This document shows, piece by piece, positions 48,701 to 60,215 of a stretch of 64,000 bases of DNA (its first letter is position 1; every line of letters starts with the position of its first letter). Source of the stretch: Neurospora intermedia. Lineage: Eukaryota; Ascomycota; Sordariomycetes; Sordariales; Sordariaceae. The notes below the pieces were generated by a model. The model saw only the letters and a program-made list of their open reading frames with translations, had not been told where the DNA came from and did no database searches. Both the position numbers and the translations under genes were made by a program. Where the stretch lies: NCBI GenBank assembly GCA_037102815.1, contig BTPP01000002.1, forward strand, positions 558,001 to 622,000. Direction: 5' to 3'.

Positions 48701-50913
48701 GGGGTTATAGTAGCGCTAGTTCTACGGGGGGTATTAAAATAGGGTAAATACTATTAAATACTACCCGAAAAAAATTTATTAGGAAAATAGGAATTAGAGG
48801 TATTTCGGCTAATTCTAGTATAACGGGTAAAATTATAAATTTTAATACTAAGGAAAAGGGGATTTTAAATAGAATATTCGTATATATAGGAAATTAAAAG
48901 CCCTCTTCTATTCTTACCATTTTCCGAAGGTCTAATAGTAGAATTAAATCCTACTATAGCCCTACTAAAATAATTATAGTATTATATACCTTCTTTATCG
49001 GTACTATATTTAATATAAGGTTGTTAACTTTAATATAAAATTGAAACGACTATCACTACTAATTAATATTAGGGTTCTACTTATAAAATTAGGGGTAATT
49101 GAAGATAATTTCTATGATTAGGGATTTAATTATAGTAAAAATAATTCGCTTCGTTTATTTAATACTATAGGAGTTATATATTTTAATAAAATAGATAATT
49201 ATACTATATATAGGAATAAATCGAAGGGAGAAATTAATAAAATAATAGGGTACTAAATTAATTTTTATATTCGATAGGAGTAAATACTTATTAATTAAGT
49301 TTAATTCCGCGCTAGAATTTAGTAACCTTTATATATTCCGCTAATTTTTATAAATCTTTATTAATAATCTTATTTCTAAATATAATTATAATTTACTTAT
49401 ATTATTCTAAATAATTATAATTACCGCTTTAATTATAATCGGTTTAATATTTACTCTATATAAAGAGGTACTTGTAGGGATAAAATAATTCTATATTAAA
49501 TAATTAATTTAACTATAATTATAATAAATTTAATTCTAATATACCATTGTAAAATAACCTATTATACTATACTTATAATAAATATTCGGTAGTTTCAGCT
49601 AAGTATAATAATTATACGTATAACCTTTTTAGTAATAAAGAGAATAAATAAAATTAAGATTTATTAGAAAAATAGTAAGGGGGCGACGGGGGAAATTAGG
49701 GGGGTTAATACTATAAGATAATTAAGAAGGGATATTTAAAGAGGAAGTAGGAAGGTACGAAAATAAAGAAAATAATAGAATATACCCTAAAAATATTTAA
49801 TTTTAGTAATATAATACGGACGGTTCAATATTTTCTAAACCTTTTAACCGTTCTACGTATATTATTGCTTCGTTTATTATATTAAGACTAACCGTCGAAA
49901 GGATATTTTATTTAAAAAGGGGGCGTAACCGATTAATCTAAGTAACGACCTAAATATATTTTAATTAATCGTATAATAAATTGAATTTTTTGATATAATA
50001 GTAGTTATAAAAATTATAAACGGTTTTAAAAGCGCTTTACTATATACGTTCGAACTTATTAAATACGGATTATTTAATAGCCTAAGTATTACTATTATAT
50101 TCAATTTCTAAAAAAGTACGGAGGTTGCTCTATATAGGCGTATTATAAATAGTATTGTACCCGGGCTTACTATAGAGAGTTAATATATATTTAATTTATA
50201 CGTTTTTAAAATTACTTTTAATATAATTAATAGCGAACGAAAGGGAAATATAAGGGTACTTTTAAAAGTACGTATTAATATTGTAGAAATAATTCTATAA
50301 TTATAAGAAACTTTTACTAGTAAATTTAGTAATATTATATTTAGGACGGTACTTAATATAAATTAATATAATTATAATTAGTAAAAGAGTAATTATAGTA
50401 ATAACCGTCGATAAAGGGGTAGTAAGGGGAATTATAATAGAAATACAAATTTAATTATAGAAGAGGTAGTTTTAATAATAAAATTTAATAGGGATAGGAG
50501 AATAATTTTCTATTAAATTTTATTTGGCGAGGCCTACAAAAGCGGATTACTCCTATTAAAATATATATAAAGGGAAATAATTAAGGAGGAATTTAATAAT
50601 AGCGAACTAAAATGCAAATAATTATTATTTATATACAAATTCGTTAGCTTCTAAAGTTTAAAGATATAAATAGGGAGCCCGGGGTAGTATAGGAGGGTAA
50701 TCTTCGTTATTATTTTCTTTAATAAATTCTATAATAGATTAGTATTATTATAATAAAGGCGGAGGAGGTTGAATTATTTTAATTATAGTAACTATAGGGG
50801 TAGTAATACGAGAAGGGTGAAAAATAGCCTTGGTAGTACGAGAAATAGACCGGCTACTATATATATATATTTTAATAGTACTAATTTAACTCCTAGAAGA
50901 AGAACTATTAATT

Positions 50914-51254
50914 TATTAGGAATGTAAGCGAAAGGTAGGTTGAAGTAACTATAATTATAGTTATACGTAAGGGACAGTAAGTTAGGGGTTAATTTAAAGA
51001 TATATTGATAGCTACCGATTATAATAAGTTACGCTTCGTTAAACTTCTTTTATACTTTATATAAATTTTATCTATCTACTAAGGAATATTATAGAGTCCC
51101 GTATTTATTTAGCGCTCTAATATAGTGCCGGATTATCCTTCCCGCGAGCCCGACCCAATATAGGCGCTACTGTTATTAGTTTGCCGCTTCGGCCGATGGG
51201 GCGGAGTAATAGCCGTTGGAGTGCTTCTGTACATAGGCTCTTAGCCTCCTAACA
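50914..51254 (-). repeat. Right LTR of the fossil retrotransposon
   Basis: 341 bp, beginning TATTAGG and ending CCTAACA. It is the 5' LTR in element orientation. Its last 150 bp keep noticeably more G and C than the left copy. Confidence 0.92.
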
Positions 51255-51259
51255 AATAT

Positions 51260-53115
51260 CCAACGTATATTTAAGTTTTTATATAATTAATTTAATAATT
51301 TTCTCAAACGTTACTATATATTCTATTATTAAATTACCTACTAAGTATAATAATTATTAAATAAATTATATATTAAAATAAATTTATTCCTAAAGTAAAT
51401 TAATAAAAGTTTAACAATTATTATTAAAGCCCTATATATTTTTAGTAAAAACCTAAAGATTTTCGGAAGCTAATAATAGAAACCTATAAGTTTATTAAAT
51501 ATAATAGTTAATTAATTATACTTAGTAGTCCCCCCCGCTTTCCTCCCTCCAATATCCTTAATTTTAATAAAATCCCTATCCCCTTCAAATTTATCGATAA
51601 TTATATTTATAAATTCAAAGGTACTAAAACCGTATCTAGTAAAATTATCCGTAATAAATAGAGTAAATAATAATATACTTTTATCTTCTACGTTTTTATT
51701 GACGGCGGTTAGTATTTTAAACCGATTATCATCTTTTATAGAGAGGGGAAGGTCTATAATAAAGAACAATACCTCTACACTCCAAATATATTGGTCAAAT
51801 TTAATACTTTAATATACCAAAATAAAAAACTTTTTTACAATTAATTTAACGAGGAATTTACCCCTATCTCGAAGGAACTAGGCGAAACGCTTATAATTAT
51901 AAATATATACCTATTTTACAACTCCTAATTTGTATATAATAAAATTAATATAATACTTAATAAAGTAATAATAGCTATAATCCTTAATAGTCTTACAAAT
52001 TTATTCCAACTGTTAGATATAATTATTAACTCTATATTTAAATAAATAATAAGAGACAAAATCGATTAAGCAACTCTCGAGTAGGATACCTAATACTTGG
52101 GTAAAAAATAGTCTATTTCTAATAAGAGAATATTAATTATTTATACTATTTTTTAAGTCTATTAGCGCTTATAGATTAATAAGAAAAATATTATAATTAA
52201 GTCTTTTAAAGACAATGGTATTTTGATCCTTTTAAATAAGTTAGAGAATTACCTTATTAATATAAAAGATATTAATAGAAATACCTTAGTTTAGAATAAC
52301 TAGCAATCAATTAGCAATATCCCTAATATTAGCGAGCTTAATAATATCCCCGAATATAAAGATAATAAAGGTCTAATCTACGAAATTAATAATAAAAAAA
52401 ATAAAGGGCAAAAGAGAAAGTAGAAGAAAAGGTATACAAAGTTAGTAAGGTAATGTATAGTTACTATATAGTAGCCGTATTAAAAAAAATAATAAATAAG
52501 AGAAATATTTTAAAGAAAGGTTATGAAAAGAAGTAGGATTATATGATTATAATAATATTATATAATAAAAAGTAATAATAAATTTAATAACTAATATTAT
52601 AAATAATAATAATTAAACTTCCTTACTATAATTAATAAACTCGCTACTTTCAATATTATAACTCTTACAATAATAATAATAAATAGCCCAACCGTTCTAC
52701 TAATAACGAACCTTCTAAAGGCAATTATCCTAATAACTCTAATATCTACCAAAATCTATAATATAATAATATATATCCTTCCTATCCCTAATATAATTCT
52801 CAACAGTATAACGGTTATTATTACAAACCTAACTATAATAATATTATTTATCAAAGTCTATAAAGGTAATACCCTCTAATATATTAGAATTTAATAGGAT
52901 TCGAAGGACGTGGAAATACTCGTATTTCTTATAGAACTAGTAGGAATTAGGATAATCGTTAGTTATATCTATAAAAATATTAATACTAGGGATTTATTTA
53001 TTTTAAATACCTTTATTTACTTACAAACAATGTTAATTAGTCTAAGGGAAACTCTATAAGGAAAAAGTATAAAGGCGGGCGCTATAGTAATAGGGATATT
53101 TAAATAGGGGTACTA
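51260..53115. other. Unclassified RIP-altered remnant right of the retrotransposon
   Basis: About 1.85 kb of AT-rich DNA, A-rich on the plus strand beyond 52.2 kb. It has the look of an old transposon remnant and is broken, but I cannot assign a family. If the outer inverted repeat is real, this should be the transposase-bearing part of that element. Confidence 0.4.
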
Positions 53116-53343
53116 GACTGGGTGTAATTAGGGTAAAAGAGCTTGAAAAATTGGGCTAGACTCCCTAGCAAAGCAAAAAGGATCCCCCCAGCAAAAAGCA
53201 CAGTAAAAAAGGCCCAATTAACAAGCCCCCGACCAGAAACATTGCTCTCCACCTTAATTTGCATATATTTCAATGCACAGGCTCGGACTCGAACGCTACA
53301 GATCTGCCTGTACTATACCCAAAAAAGCGCTTTTTTAGGCATT

Positions 53344-53376
53344 GGCGTTTTGCCAGTTTACCGAGTTTCTACGGTA
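53344..53376 (-). repeat. Right arm of the 33-bp inverted repeat around the AT-rich block
   Basis: Reads GGCGTTTTGCCAG to CTACGGTA on the plus strand, the exact reverse complement of 40876-40908. Both arms lie in GC-normal DNA just outside the RIP-altered core. Confidence 0.9.
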
Positions 53377-54266
53377 CTGACAAGAGGGCAGTCGACTGAC
53401 CCATACCGCGGAAACCCCAATCAGGCCTGGCCTATATCATTCGACTTTGAGGGTTGTAGTTTCTATGATTCCACAGACGAGCCATTTCCTGGCGATGAGG
53501 AGAGGAAACATCTCGACTATTACCCGGAAACTCCCATCAACGATCTAGATACCTATCCAACGTCGTAAAAATACACCCGGTACAAGCCATGATCTCGCCG
53601 TGTATGTGGATGCATCACTCCGCGAGCAAGAGATAGAGAGGATGTTGATATAGAAATGGTAGAAGGGAATTGATGTTGATAACCAATCGCCAGCCGCAGG
53701 ATACCTCTACAGCACGCGACGCACGTCGAAATGATCAACCGGCCAGTATGTGCCGTTCAACAACCTAATATGGGTTGAACTTGGCGCCTGGAAGCACCAA
53801 CCCCCAAGCGCGCGAATTACATCCATGTCGGCCGAGTGCCGACTTTTAAACAGATACAAAGAGTACCTCTACCTGATCTTCGCGGACAGTATATACAGAA
53901 AGAAGGTTTGTCAAAGGGGGAGCCACTGCTCTCGGATAAGGCCGGGCCTAGACTAGGTCATACGCTCATTCGGGTATCTAGGGGCGTGTTCGTTGCGGCA
54001 GTAGTACAGTAACGGAAGCATTTTTTTGGTGGCAGAAAAGCTTTGGGTTAGGGTTAGAAGAGATACCCTTACTGCACTACAGCGGCAACGAACAGGGCCT
54101 AGGTACGCAGTGGTGCGGACCGAACGACAACCACGAACACTTTCACACACAATGTCGAACCACGAGCAGTTTCGTCTTCCCATGTCGAGGAGACAGATAA
54201 ACAAACGCCACCGAGGCATCTATTTTGTCTATCACGGACTCGTTGAGAGACGTTACCCTTACCAAT
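53377..54266. other. Spacer right of the inverted repeat
   Basis: GC-normal DNA with one small inverted-repeat element (53981-54098), listed separately. No gene is supported. Confidence 0.45.
53981..54098. mobile_element. Small inverted-repeat element (MITE-like), 118 bp
   Basis: The ends GGGGCGTGTTCGTTGCGG and, inverted, GCCCTGTTCGTTGCCG are imperfect inverted repeats that extend to about 33 bp with GTAGTRCAGTAA. Each end is bordered by the direct triplet CTA (53978-53980 and 54099-54101), as in PIF/Harbinger-type insertions. The interior has no coding capacity and includes two TTAGGG units. Confidence 0.55.
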
Positions 54267-54977
54267 TTACCCTAATATTAGAAGAGCACCTTGAGCATCA
54301 AGCGTCAACTTGTCGAAGCCCTGAGGAGGTACCTTACTCATGAGAATGCTGTCCATCAAATCCGTCGTGTCCACAACATCATCCTTTGCCGCCGCCCAAG
54401 AAGCTGCGACACGGCTGGGAGTGTTGGACATAAAAATGCTAGGTAGATTCTGGAGATGGATGATGACTGGACCCAGAAGGAGGGTGGCAGCGGTGGACGT
54501 GCGGTACCAAACGGGTAGCAGGACTACAGGGAGGGGTAAATTTCGGAATGAGTTAAATAAAAGTATTGAGTTGATGGGCGGGGAGAGAAGTGCGAGTCCT
54601 GTAGAAAGCGGATGATAGGGTAGCGAGTTGACGCCGAGGCTGTATATAAAGGCTGAGAGCAGGAGCAATTGGCCTGGAGTTCGGAACGGGTCTGTGGCTG
54701 TAGAAATAAGCCGATGAATGTCGAGAAGAAGAGAATCGTACTTGAGATGTAAATCTTGCCCATCAGTTTTCCTATTCTGAATTTTATTTTCCCTCTTCAA
54801 ATTGTTGTGTGAGGTGGTTTTGTGGTGTCTCTCCGTTGCCGACGAGGCTGTAAGTTGATATCGGGGGTAGCTAGCGAGACTGGGATTATCGTGATAGTTG
54901 CTGCAGCAACCCCCCTGTAAATCAACAAACATGGCGATCGCTGTCAAGTCATCAGGGAAGATTTGGTTGGTCTTCAT
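54267..54977 (-). CDS. Hypothetical protein, Leu-rich, uncertain
   Basis: Minus-strand frame of 236 residues, ATG at 54977. The middle third (about 95-185) is rich in Leu, Pro and Ile with hydrophobic runs (QLLLLSAFIYSLGVNSLPYH, LPLPVVLLPVWYRTSTAATL) that might be membrane segments or a folded core. The end (SWAAAKDDVVDTTDLMDSIL) looks helical and acidic. I recognise no family. The first 60 residues have little coding character, so the true start may be later or an upstream exon may exist. It is the only coding candidate between the AT-rich block and the Sir2 gene. Confidence 0.38.
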   Translation of the reverse strand: MKTNQIFPDDLTAIAMFVDLQGGCCSNYHDNPSLASYPRYQLTASSATERHHKTTSHNNLKRENKIQNRKTDGQDLHLKYDSLLLDIHRLISTATDPFRTPGQLLLLSAFIYSLGVNSLPYHPLSTGLALLSPPINSILLFNSFRNLPLPVVLLPVWYRTSTAATLLLGPVIIHLQNLPSIFMSNTPSRVAASWAAAKDDVVDTTDLMDSILMSKVPPQGFDKLTLDAQGALLILG

Positions 54978-56166
54978 CCGATAGCTATGAATGACAACAC
55001 TCAGTTGGAATTAGCTGTCAGAGCAAAGTCGACCTCAGCCTCGTCCGTGAAGCATTCATAGATGGTCCGGTAATGTGATACACCTGGTGGCAATCGTCAT
55101 TGTTGTTCCTCCTTGCTTGCTGCTGCGCCTTGGTCAGGACATGGCAGATGGCAGTATAGTAAAAGACCAGGCCGCCCAGTATTAATTCAGACGCAGTCGC
55201 TGAGGTGTGGACTTGAGATTCTGGATTGAACCAACCTGTGGCGGAATGAAGATGTCAAGGAGTGAAAAAGGAGACAAGTGAGACATCCGCCCGAGTTGAC
55301 GTCCAGCCCGGCCGTCAAAAGCAAATGGAATGCGGCCTGTCACGGCGGCAGGCAGGCGCCAAGCCGGCGGACGACCCAGCCTCCAGTTCCAGGGGTGCAC
55401 GGCCGGGAGTGTTCCCCAATTGGTTGCTGTGCTGGGCCAGTGAAGCATGGAACCCTGCTAGGTAAAGTGGAGACGGGAATCCCCGCGTGTGCCATGAGCA
55501 GCATTTAGGGCGCTGTAACACTCTCCTTACAGTGGCTTCAGGTACCTCCAGCATGCTGTCACCTCATGTGGATGTCTACTAACGGCCGCGATCCACAAAA
55601 TCGATGACTTGGAATCCACTTGAACCACACAGAAGTCAACAAAAGATTCTACAACCGGGACTTTGTCACCAGACTGACTGCAGTGCCCGTCACTCGAGAG
55701 AGACTGACTGCCATCGGTCCATTGCAACGACACCACCACCACTCCAGTCAATGTGAGCCCCAACCACACACAAGAGGGTTCTCCCGCCATCATCATCATC
55801 ATCATCCTTACTAGTCGAGTCGACGAGCGTTGTCATCTGTCAGACCAGTGGCGTCAACATCGATATTCCGGACGCGTTACTTGTCTGCCCACCCCAGCGA
55901 GAAAAAGACGAAAGAGCGAAAGTCAACACCACAGCCAAGGCAAAAGACGAGCCATTGACAAGTCACCCTACATCATCAACCACCACCACCTACCAAGCAA
56001 TGACGCTATAAACCCTCGGATCTCTCTGCCATCACACGCGCACCCGCTGGACGACGACCGTGCCTGTTGTCGCCTGTCTTGTCGTCCTGGCGTCTGCTTG
56101 TCGGTGGCTGTTAAGAGTTTTTAACAACAGCCTATAACCACCACCACCATCTACCGACCACCGACC
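54978..56166. other. Spacer and 5' leader of the Sir2 gene
   Basis: About 1.2 kb without a gene. CATCATCAT and CACCAC runs (55730-55810, 55980-55995, 56135-56160) mark the part nearest the Sir2 start and are probably leader. Confidence 0.5.
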
Positions 56167-59100
56167 ATGCCTACAACCCACGTCGAGCCCAACTCGGAAG
56201 CACTGCTTCAGGAAATTGCAAATTCCCTCTACAAGGCCAGGAAGGTCGTGGTCATCACCGGCGCTGGAATCAGCACCAACTCGGGCATTCCCGTGAGTAG
56301 CATTCGGCAGCTAAACAACGCGCGCCCCCTCTCCCGCTAATAGCCCTCCCAACACCACAGGACTTTCGATCCGAAAATGGCCTCTACTCCCTGATCCAAG
56401 CTCAGTTCGATGCCGCCGCCGCCGAGAAGCAGAATGCTTCCCAAGAGTCCGAGACGTCTGCTGATCGACCGCCGAAACGACTCCGAATCGACCCTCAAGA
56501 CGCCAACGGAAAAGACGTGAGCGACTCCGAGCTACCTGGTACGAGCGCAGTAAGGGAGGACAAGATACACGATTCAATCACAGTCACCACCCCTCGGTCC
56601 AAGATCACCAGCAATAATGCACAGCCCGCAGACCGGCCTCCCCATTTCCAGACCTCTCCGCCCACACTCGACTTCTCCCATCTGCGTGACGACCGCGGCC
56701 TAGGTTCCTCGCCCTTGTCCTCGCCTCCGCCGGTTTTGCTCGATCCCTACCGTGACAGCTCATCTTCGCGCTCTTCCCGCAGTGGCAGTGTCTCTTCGTC
56801 CGACTCCGATAGCGAAGATCCCTCGTCCGTATCTACACCTTTCCTGACGTCCCAATCGTCGTTTTCAACCAAGAACACGCTACCAAACATGAAGGGCAAG
56901 GATCTCTTTGACGCCCAGATCTGGTCGTGTCCCGTCAAGACATCGGTTTTCTACACCTTTGCGACCACCCTCCGCCATAAAGTCCGCGCCGCTGAGCCAA
57001 CAACCAGCCACCACTTCGTCAGTGTTCTCCGTGACAGCAGAAAACTGGTCCGTTGCTACACCCAAAACATCGACCAACTGGAGGAACGCGTCGGTCTGGC
57101 CACATCCCTCGAACTTGGCGCCGGCAGCCGCTACCGTTTTTCGACGCGAAAGCCTGCAGGTGGCCGACCCAAGGACGCAGATCAAAGCCAGGAAGAGGAC
57201 CGCCCCTTGTCAAGTCAGGGACAAAAGGAGAATGAGTGCCCGCCAGCAAGCCAACCACCGGCATCCCAACCCGAGGCTTCGCAGGAGATATCTTCACAAC
57301 CGGCCGCCCCTAACCGCGGTGTCGAATGCGTTTTCCTCCACGGATCCCTGGCCGAGCTTCGATGCTTCGTTTGCGCCCGAACTGCTTCATGGGATGATGC
57401 TGACCGTCAAGCGGATACCCTAGCTGGTCGGCAACCGACCTGTCCCCATTGTGCTGGTGCGACGGCAGCCAGAGAGGAACGGGGCAAGCGAGCGCTGGGA
57501 GTAGGCAAGCTTCGCCCGGATATTGTGTTGTACGGCGAAGAGCACCCACATGCTCACCTGATCAGTCCTCTGGTGCAGCACGACCTTTCTCTCGGACCGG
57601 ATATGCTTCTCATTCTCGGAACCAGCATGCGAGTCCACGGCCTAAAGGTGTTGGTGAAGGAGTTTGCCAAGGCTGTCCATGACAAGGGCGGCAAGGTGGT
57701 GTTTGTCAACTTTACCAAGCCTCCTGACAGTGTATGGTCGGATGTTCTTGATTTCTGGGTGCAATGGGATTGCGATGCCTGGGTGGGAGATCTCCAGAAT
57801 AGGAAGCCTGCGCTGTGGTTGCCGCCTGGTACGGTTCTGCCGGAGGAGGAGAAGGCCAAGGCTAGCAAGGCCAGGACTAGTGGTGGTGGTGAAACTGGCA
57901 AAAAGAAGGCCGACAAAGCAGCAGACAAGAGCGACAAGACTACCGACAAGGACAAGGCAGTGGAGAAAGACAATGTCGCGAAGGACAAGTCTGACAAGAC
58001 CGACGAGCCTCCGACATCAAACAGGAGGAGGGAAAGCGACAATAAGGGGCTGAAAGCACTAGTCGAGGCAGCAAACACGGTTCAGGACCAGTTCGCTATC
58101 GAGGCCCTGAGTGCCTTGAAGAAACACAAGGTAACTCCGGAGGAGATGAGGCAGCAACAGGAGTCAACCGAAACAATCGAGGTTGAGATGCCGCCACCGC
58201 CGGCACCTGTTACAAAGACTGCTCATAAGCGACCTACGAGAGCCCCGAGGGAACCCAAACTCAACCCCGATGCGAAACGACCGGCGTCTGTACGTGATCA
58301 TAAGAACAATGCGGCACACCTGGTTTGGAGGATCATGAGCAACTTGGAAGTCATCAGGAATCTGGAAAAAGAAGTGGAGAAGCAAGTGCCTGTTCCTGCT
58401 GAGACGACTACTAAAGACAAGTCGAAGGCCAAGAAGAAAAAGGTTACTGCTTCTCAGAACGATAAACCGAAAGCAGCGGCTGCGAAGAAGCCTCAGCCTA
58501 ACCGGGACAGTCAACCACCGGTACAAGTGTCTGCCAGTGACGCAGGTGGTAATGTTCCAGAACAGGACGAAATCCAGGTGGACCTTGAAGCCGACTCCAT
58601 CACCGCAGCGGTTAAGACTCGCAAGCGAAAACGGAATGTCACATGGAAAATGATACGGGGTGTCGAGACCCGTGTCTCTCTCGATACAAACGGGACAGAG
58701 GTTGCCCTCCCACCACCACATCACCCCCATGCTACTGCCGTCCCGGTTAACATCCCATTCAAGGCGCCTCCGCGTCAGCGTTCCAAGACTCCTGAAGTTC
58801 CTCAGCCTCCAGCACCACGACAAACACAACTCTTACCGCCAGCAACGATACCCAAGAACCGAGCCCTACCGAAGCCCAAACCGCAGGCCCCTCGAAACCG
58901 AACCAACAGCGGTGCTAGCATACCGCCTCATACGGCGATACATACAACTGCAATCTTCACACCCAAACCCCTCGCCAACCTCGCTGTCGAGGTAGTTGAC
59001 AAGTACGACGCCGGTTTCGAAGAGACTGATCGGCTGATCGCTAGGTACCATGAGCTTGCTTCGAATTCGCAGTCGCGCGCCTCCACTCGCGCTTCCAGTC

Positions 59101-60215
59101 CGCAATCGAGACAAACCGAGACTCCCAAGGAACATCAGCTACCGCCCCTGAATATGAGAAACCTCAACAATGCCCAGACTACCGTTCCAAGCCGAGGCTC
59201 AACCGTCGCCAAGGGGAGCAGAAAGAGGAGTAAGACTGGACCCGCCAATGGATTGCTTAAGTTGCAGGTGTTGGAGCCCAAGTTCGATACACCCGGACCG
59301 TTGTCAGAGAACGTGTTGAGTCCTAATGTTGGTAGCCCGCCATTAGGTTCGAACGGACCGAGAGGTAGGATGGGCTCGGTGCATCAACCGCAAGGACACA
59401 ACGACCAGGAGAACCAACCACCAGGTCAAGAGCAACATGGACAGCTGCCGGCAGACCAACAAGGACTGTGTCAGCAGCAGCAACAGCAGCAGGTACCGCC
59501 ACATGGGCAGCCAACCAATCAAGCCCGCAACCCTTTCTTCTACTCGGATCCTCTCGCGTCGCAACTGAGTTTCCCTCCTAGGTGGGGGGATCAACAAGAA
59601 CAGCCACCTCCGTCCCAGTATCAGCAAGGCCCTTCCCCAGCGAACTACCCAACTAGGTATTGGAGTACCACCGCTCTTGATATGTTTTTCCGGCCATCCA
59701 TGGATGCGCAAAAGCAGCCCTCGCAGGAACAGGAACAGGAACAGAATATGGGCTTAGGCATCCAAGAACCCGTACCCGCACCTACGCCCGCGCTTGAGAC
59801 AGAAAACGAAGTAGACGACCCCTGGATGGAAGCCGCTCGCCGTGTTCGTCAACGCTTGCCTATGGGGGGTGACCTCGGCGCCGCGGCACTTGCCCAGTTG
59901 GCAGTACAAGGAGCTCCAGTACCATCGACACTGCCGTTTTCGACGGTTCTCCCGGCAAGGGGCGTTCCAGCGAGGTTTTATACTCCTTTTCAGGCATGGC
60001 AGCAGCAGAGGTTGGAAGAGATACGGCAGCAGGGACCACCGATGGAGCAAAACGGGCAGCTGCGGCAAGCTGTGGGGGCTGAGTCGGGGTCGATGGCTGG
60101 ACCGGGACCAGGACCAGGACCAGGACAAGGTCGGTGGCCGCCGGGGTGGTCGGCAGAGGAACAGTTGAGGCAAGAGGCGGCCATGATGCTAAGTTCCATG
60201 AGAGGGAGCGCTTAG
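56167..60215 (+). CDS. nst-4: Sir2-family NAD-dependent histone deacetylase, Hst3/Hst4-type
   Basis: Exons 56167-56292 and 56361-60215, phase-0 intron, about 1326 residues. NAD-binding GAGIS at 32-36 is followed by DFRSENGLY across the splice (from 43), TQNID at 276-280, catalytic His369 in FLHGS, zinc cysteines 377, 380, 403 and 406, and GTS at 462-464 (ILGTSMRVHGLKVLVKEFAK). That last stretch is characteristic of the Hst3/Hst4 branch, which removes acetyl from histone H3 Lys56 in yeasts. A Ser-rich insert of about 170 residues sits between the first two motifs. The catalytic domain ends near 545; a further 780 residues are Lys-, Pro- and Gln-rich and look disordered. It should act in the nucleus. 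The symbol is from memory of N. crassa gene order. Confidence 0.92.

Larger units (their letters stand above)
41679..51254 (-). mobile_element. Ty3/Gypsy chromovirus-type LTR retrotransposon, dead
   Basis: A full-length fossil of 9,576 bp with two 341-bp LTRs and a 5-bp target duplication, AATAT, at 41674-41678 and 51255-51259. It lies on the minus strand: a polypurine tract (pyrimidines at about 42020-42033 on the plus strand) adjoins the left LTR, and pol traces read right to left. Recognisable parts are reverse transcriptase and RNase H (about 47.2-48.6 kb), the region after the integrase (about 45.7-46.0 kb) and a chromodomain (about 45.3-45.5 kb); gag should lie near 49.6-50.8 kb. About 3.3 kb between the end of pol and the left LTR is unusually long. 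It is broken throughout by very many RIP-type changes and cannot encode protein. The two LTRs differ only by transitions, so the divergence reflects RIP and not a usable clock. Confidence 0.88.
41000..53115. other. RIP-altered AT-rich block
   Basis: Base composition falls abruptly to very AT-rich near 41.0 kb and recovers near 53.1 kb. CpA and TpG are nearly absent, TpA is extremely common, and remaining C mostly sits in CpG, CpC or CpT. This is the pattern left by repeat-induced point mutation, which acts on duplicated DNA before meiosis in Neurospora. In N. crassa such blocks carry DNA methylation and H3K9me3. It contains one classified retrotransposon and unclassified flanks. Confidence 0.92.
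40876..53376. mobile_element. Candidate TA-targeting DNA transposon with a retrotransposon nested in it
   Basis: Two perfect 33-bp inverted arms with TA at their outer edges bound 12.5 kb. Removing the nested retrotransposon (41679-51254) and one copy of its 5-bp target duplication leaves about 2.9 kb, a plausible size for a Tc1/mariner or pogo-type element. No transposase is readable: the core is heavily altered by RIP, while about 110 bp at the left end and 250 bp at the right end keep normal GC content. The alternative is two separate copies of a short repeat in opposite orientation that happen to flank the block. Confidence 0.45.

Noticed and set aside
53280-53300. T-arm-like GCGTTCGAGTCCGAGCC on the minus strand
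   Set aside because: It matches a B box, but the bases on either side do not form a T stem and no A box or acceptor pairing is present.
53143-53568. A 141-residue open frame at the right edge of the AT-rich block
   Set aside because: It runs straight through the right arm of the 33-bp inverted repeat and into unrelated flanking DNA, so it cannot be one old gene. Its composition changes at the arm.
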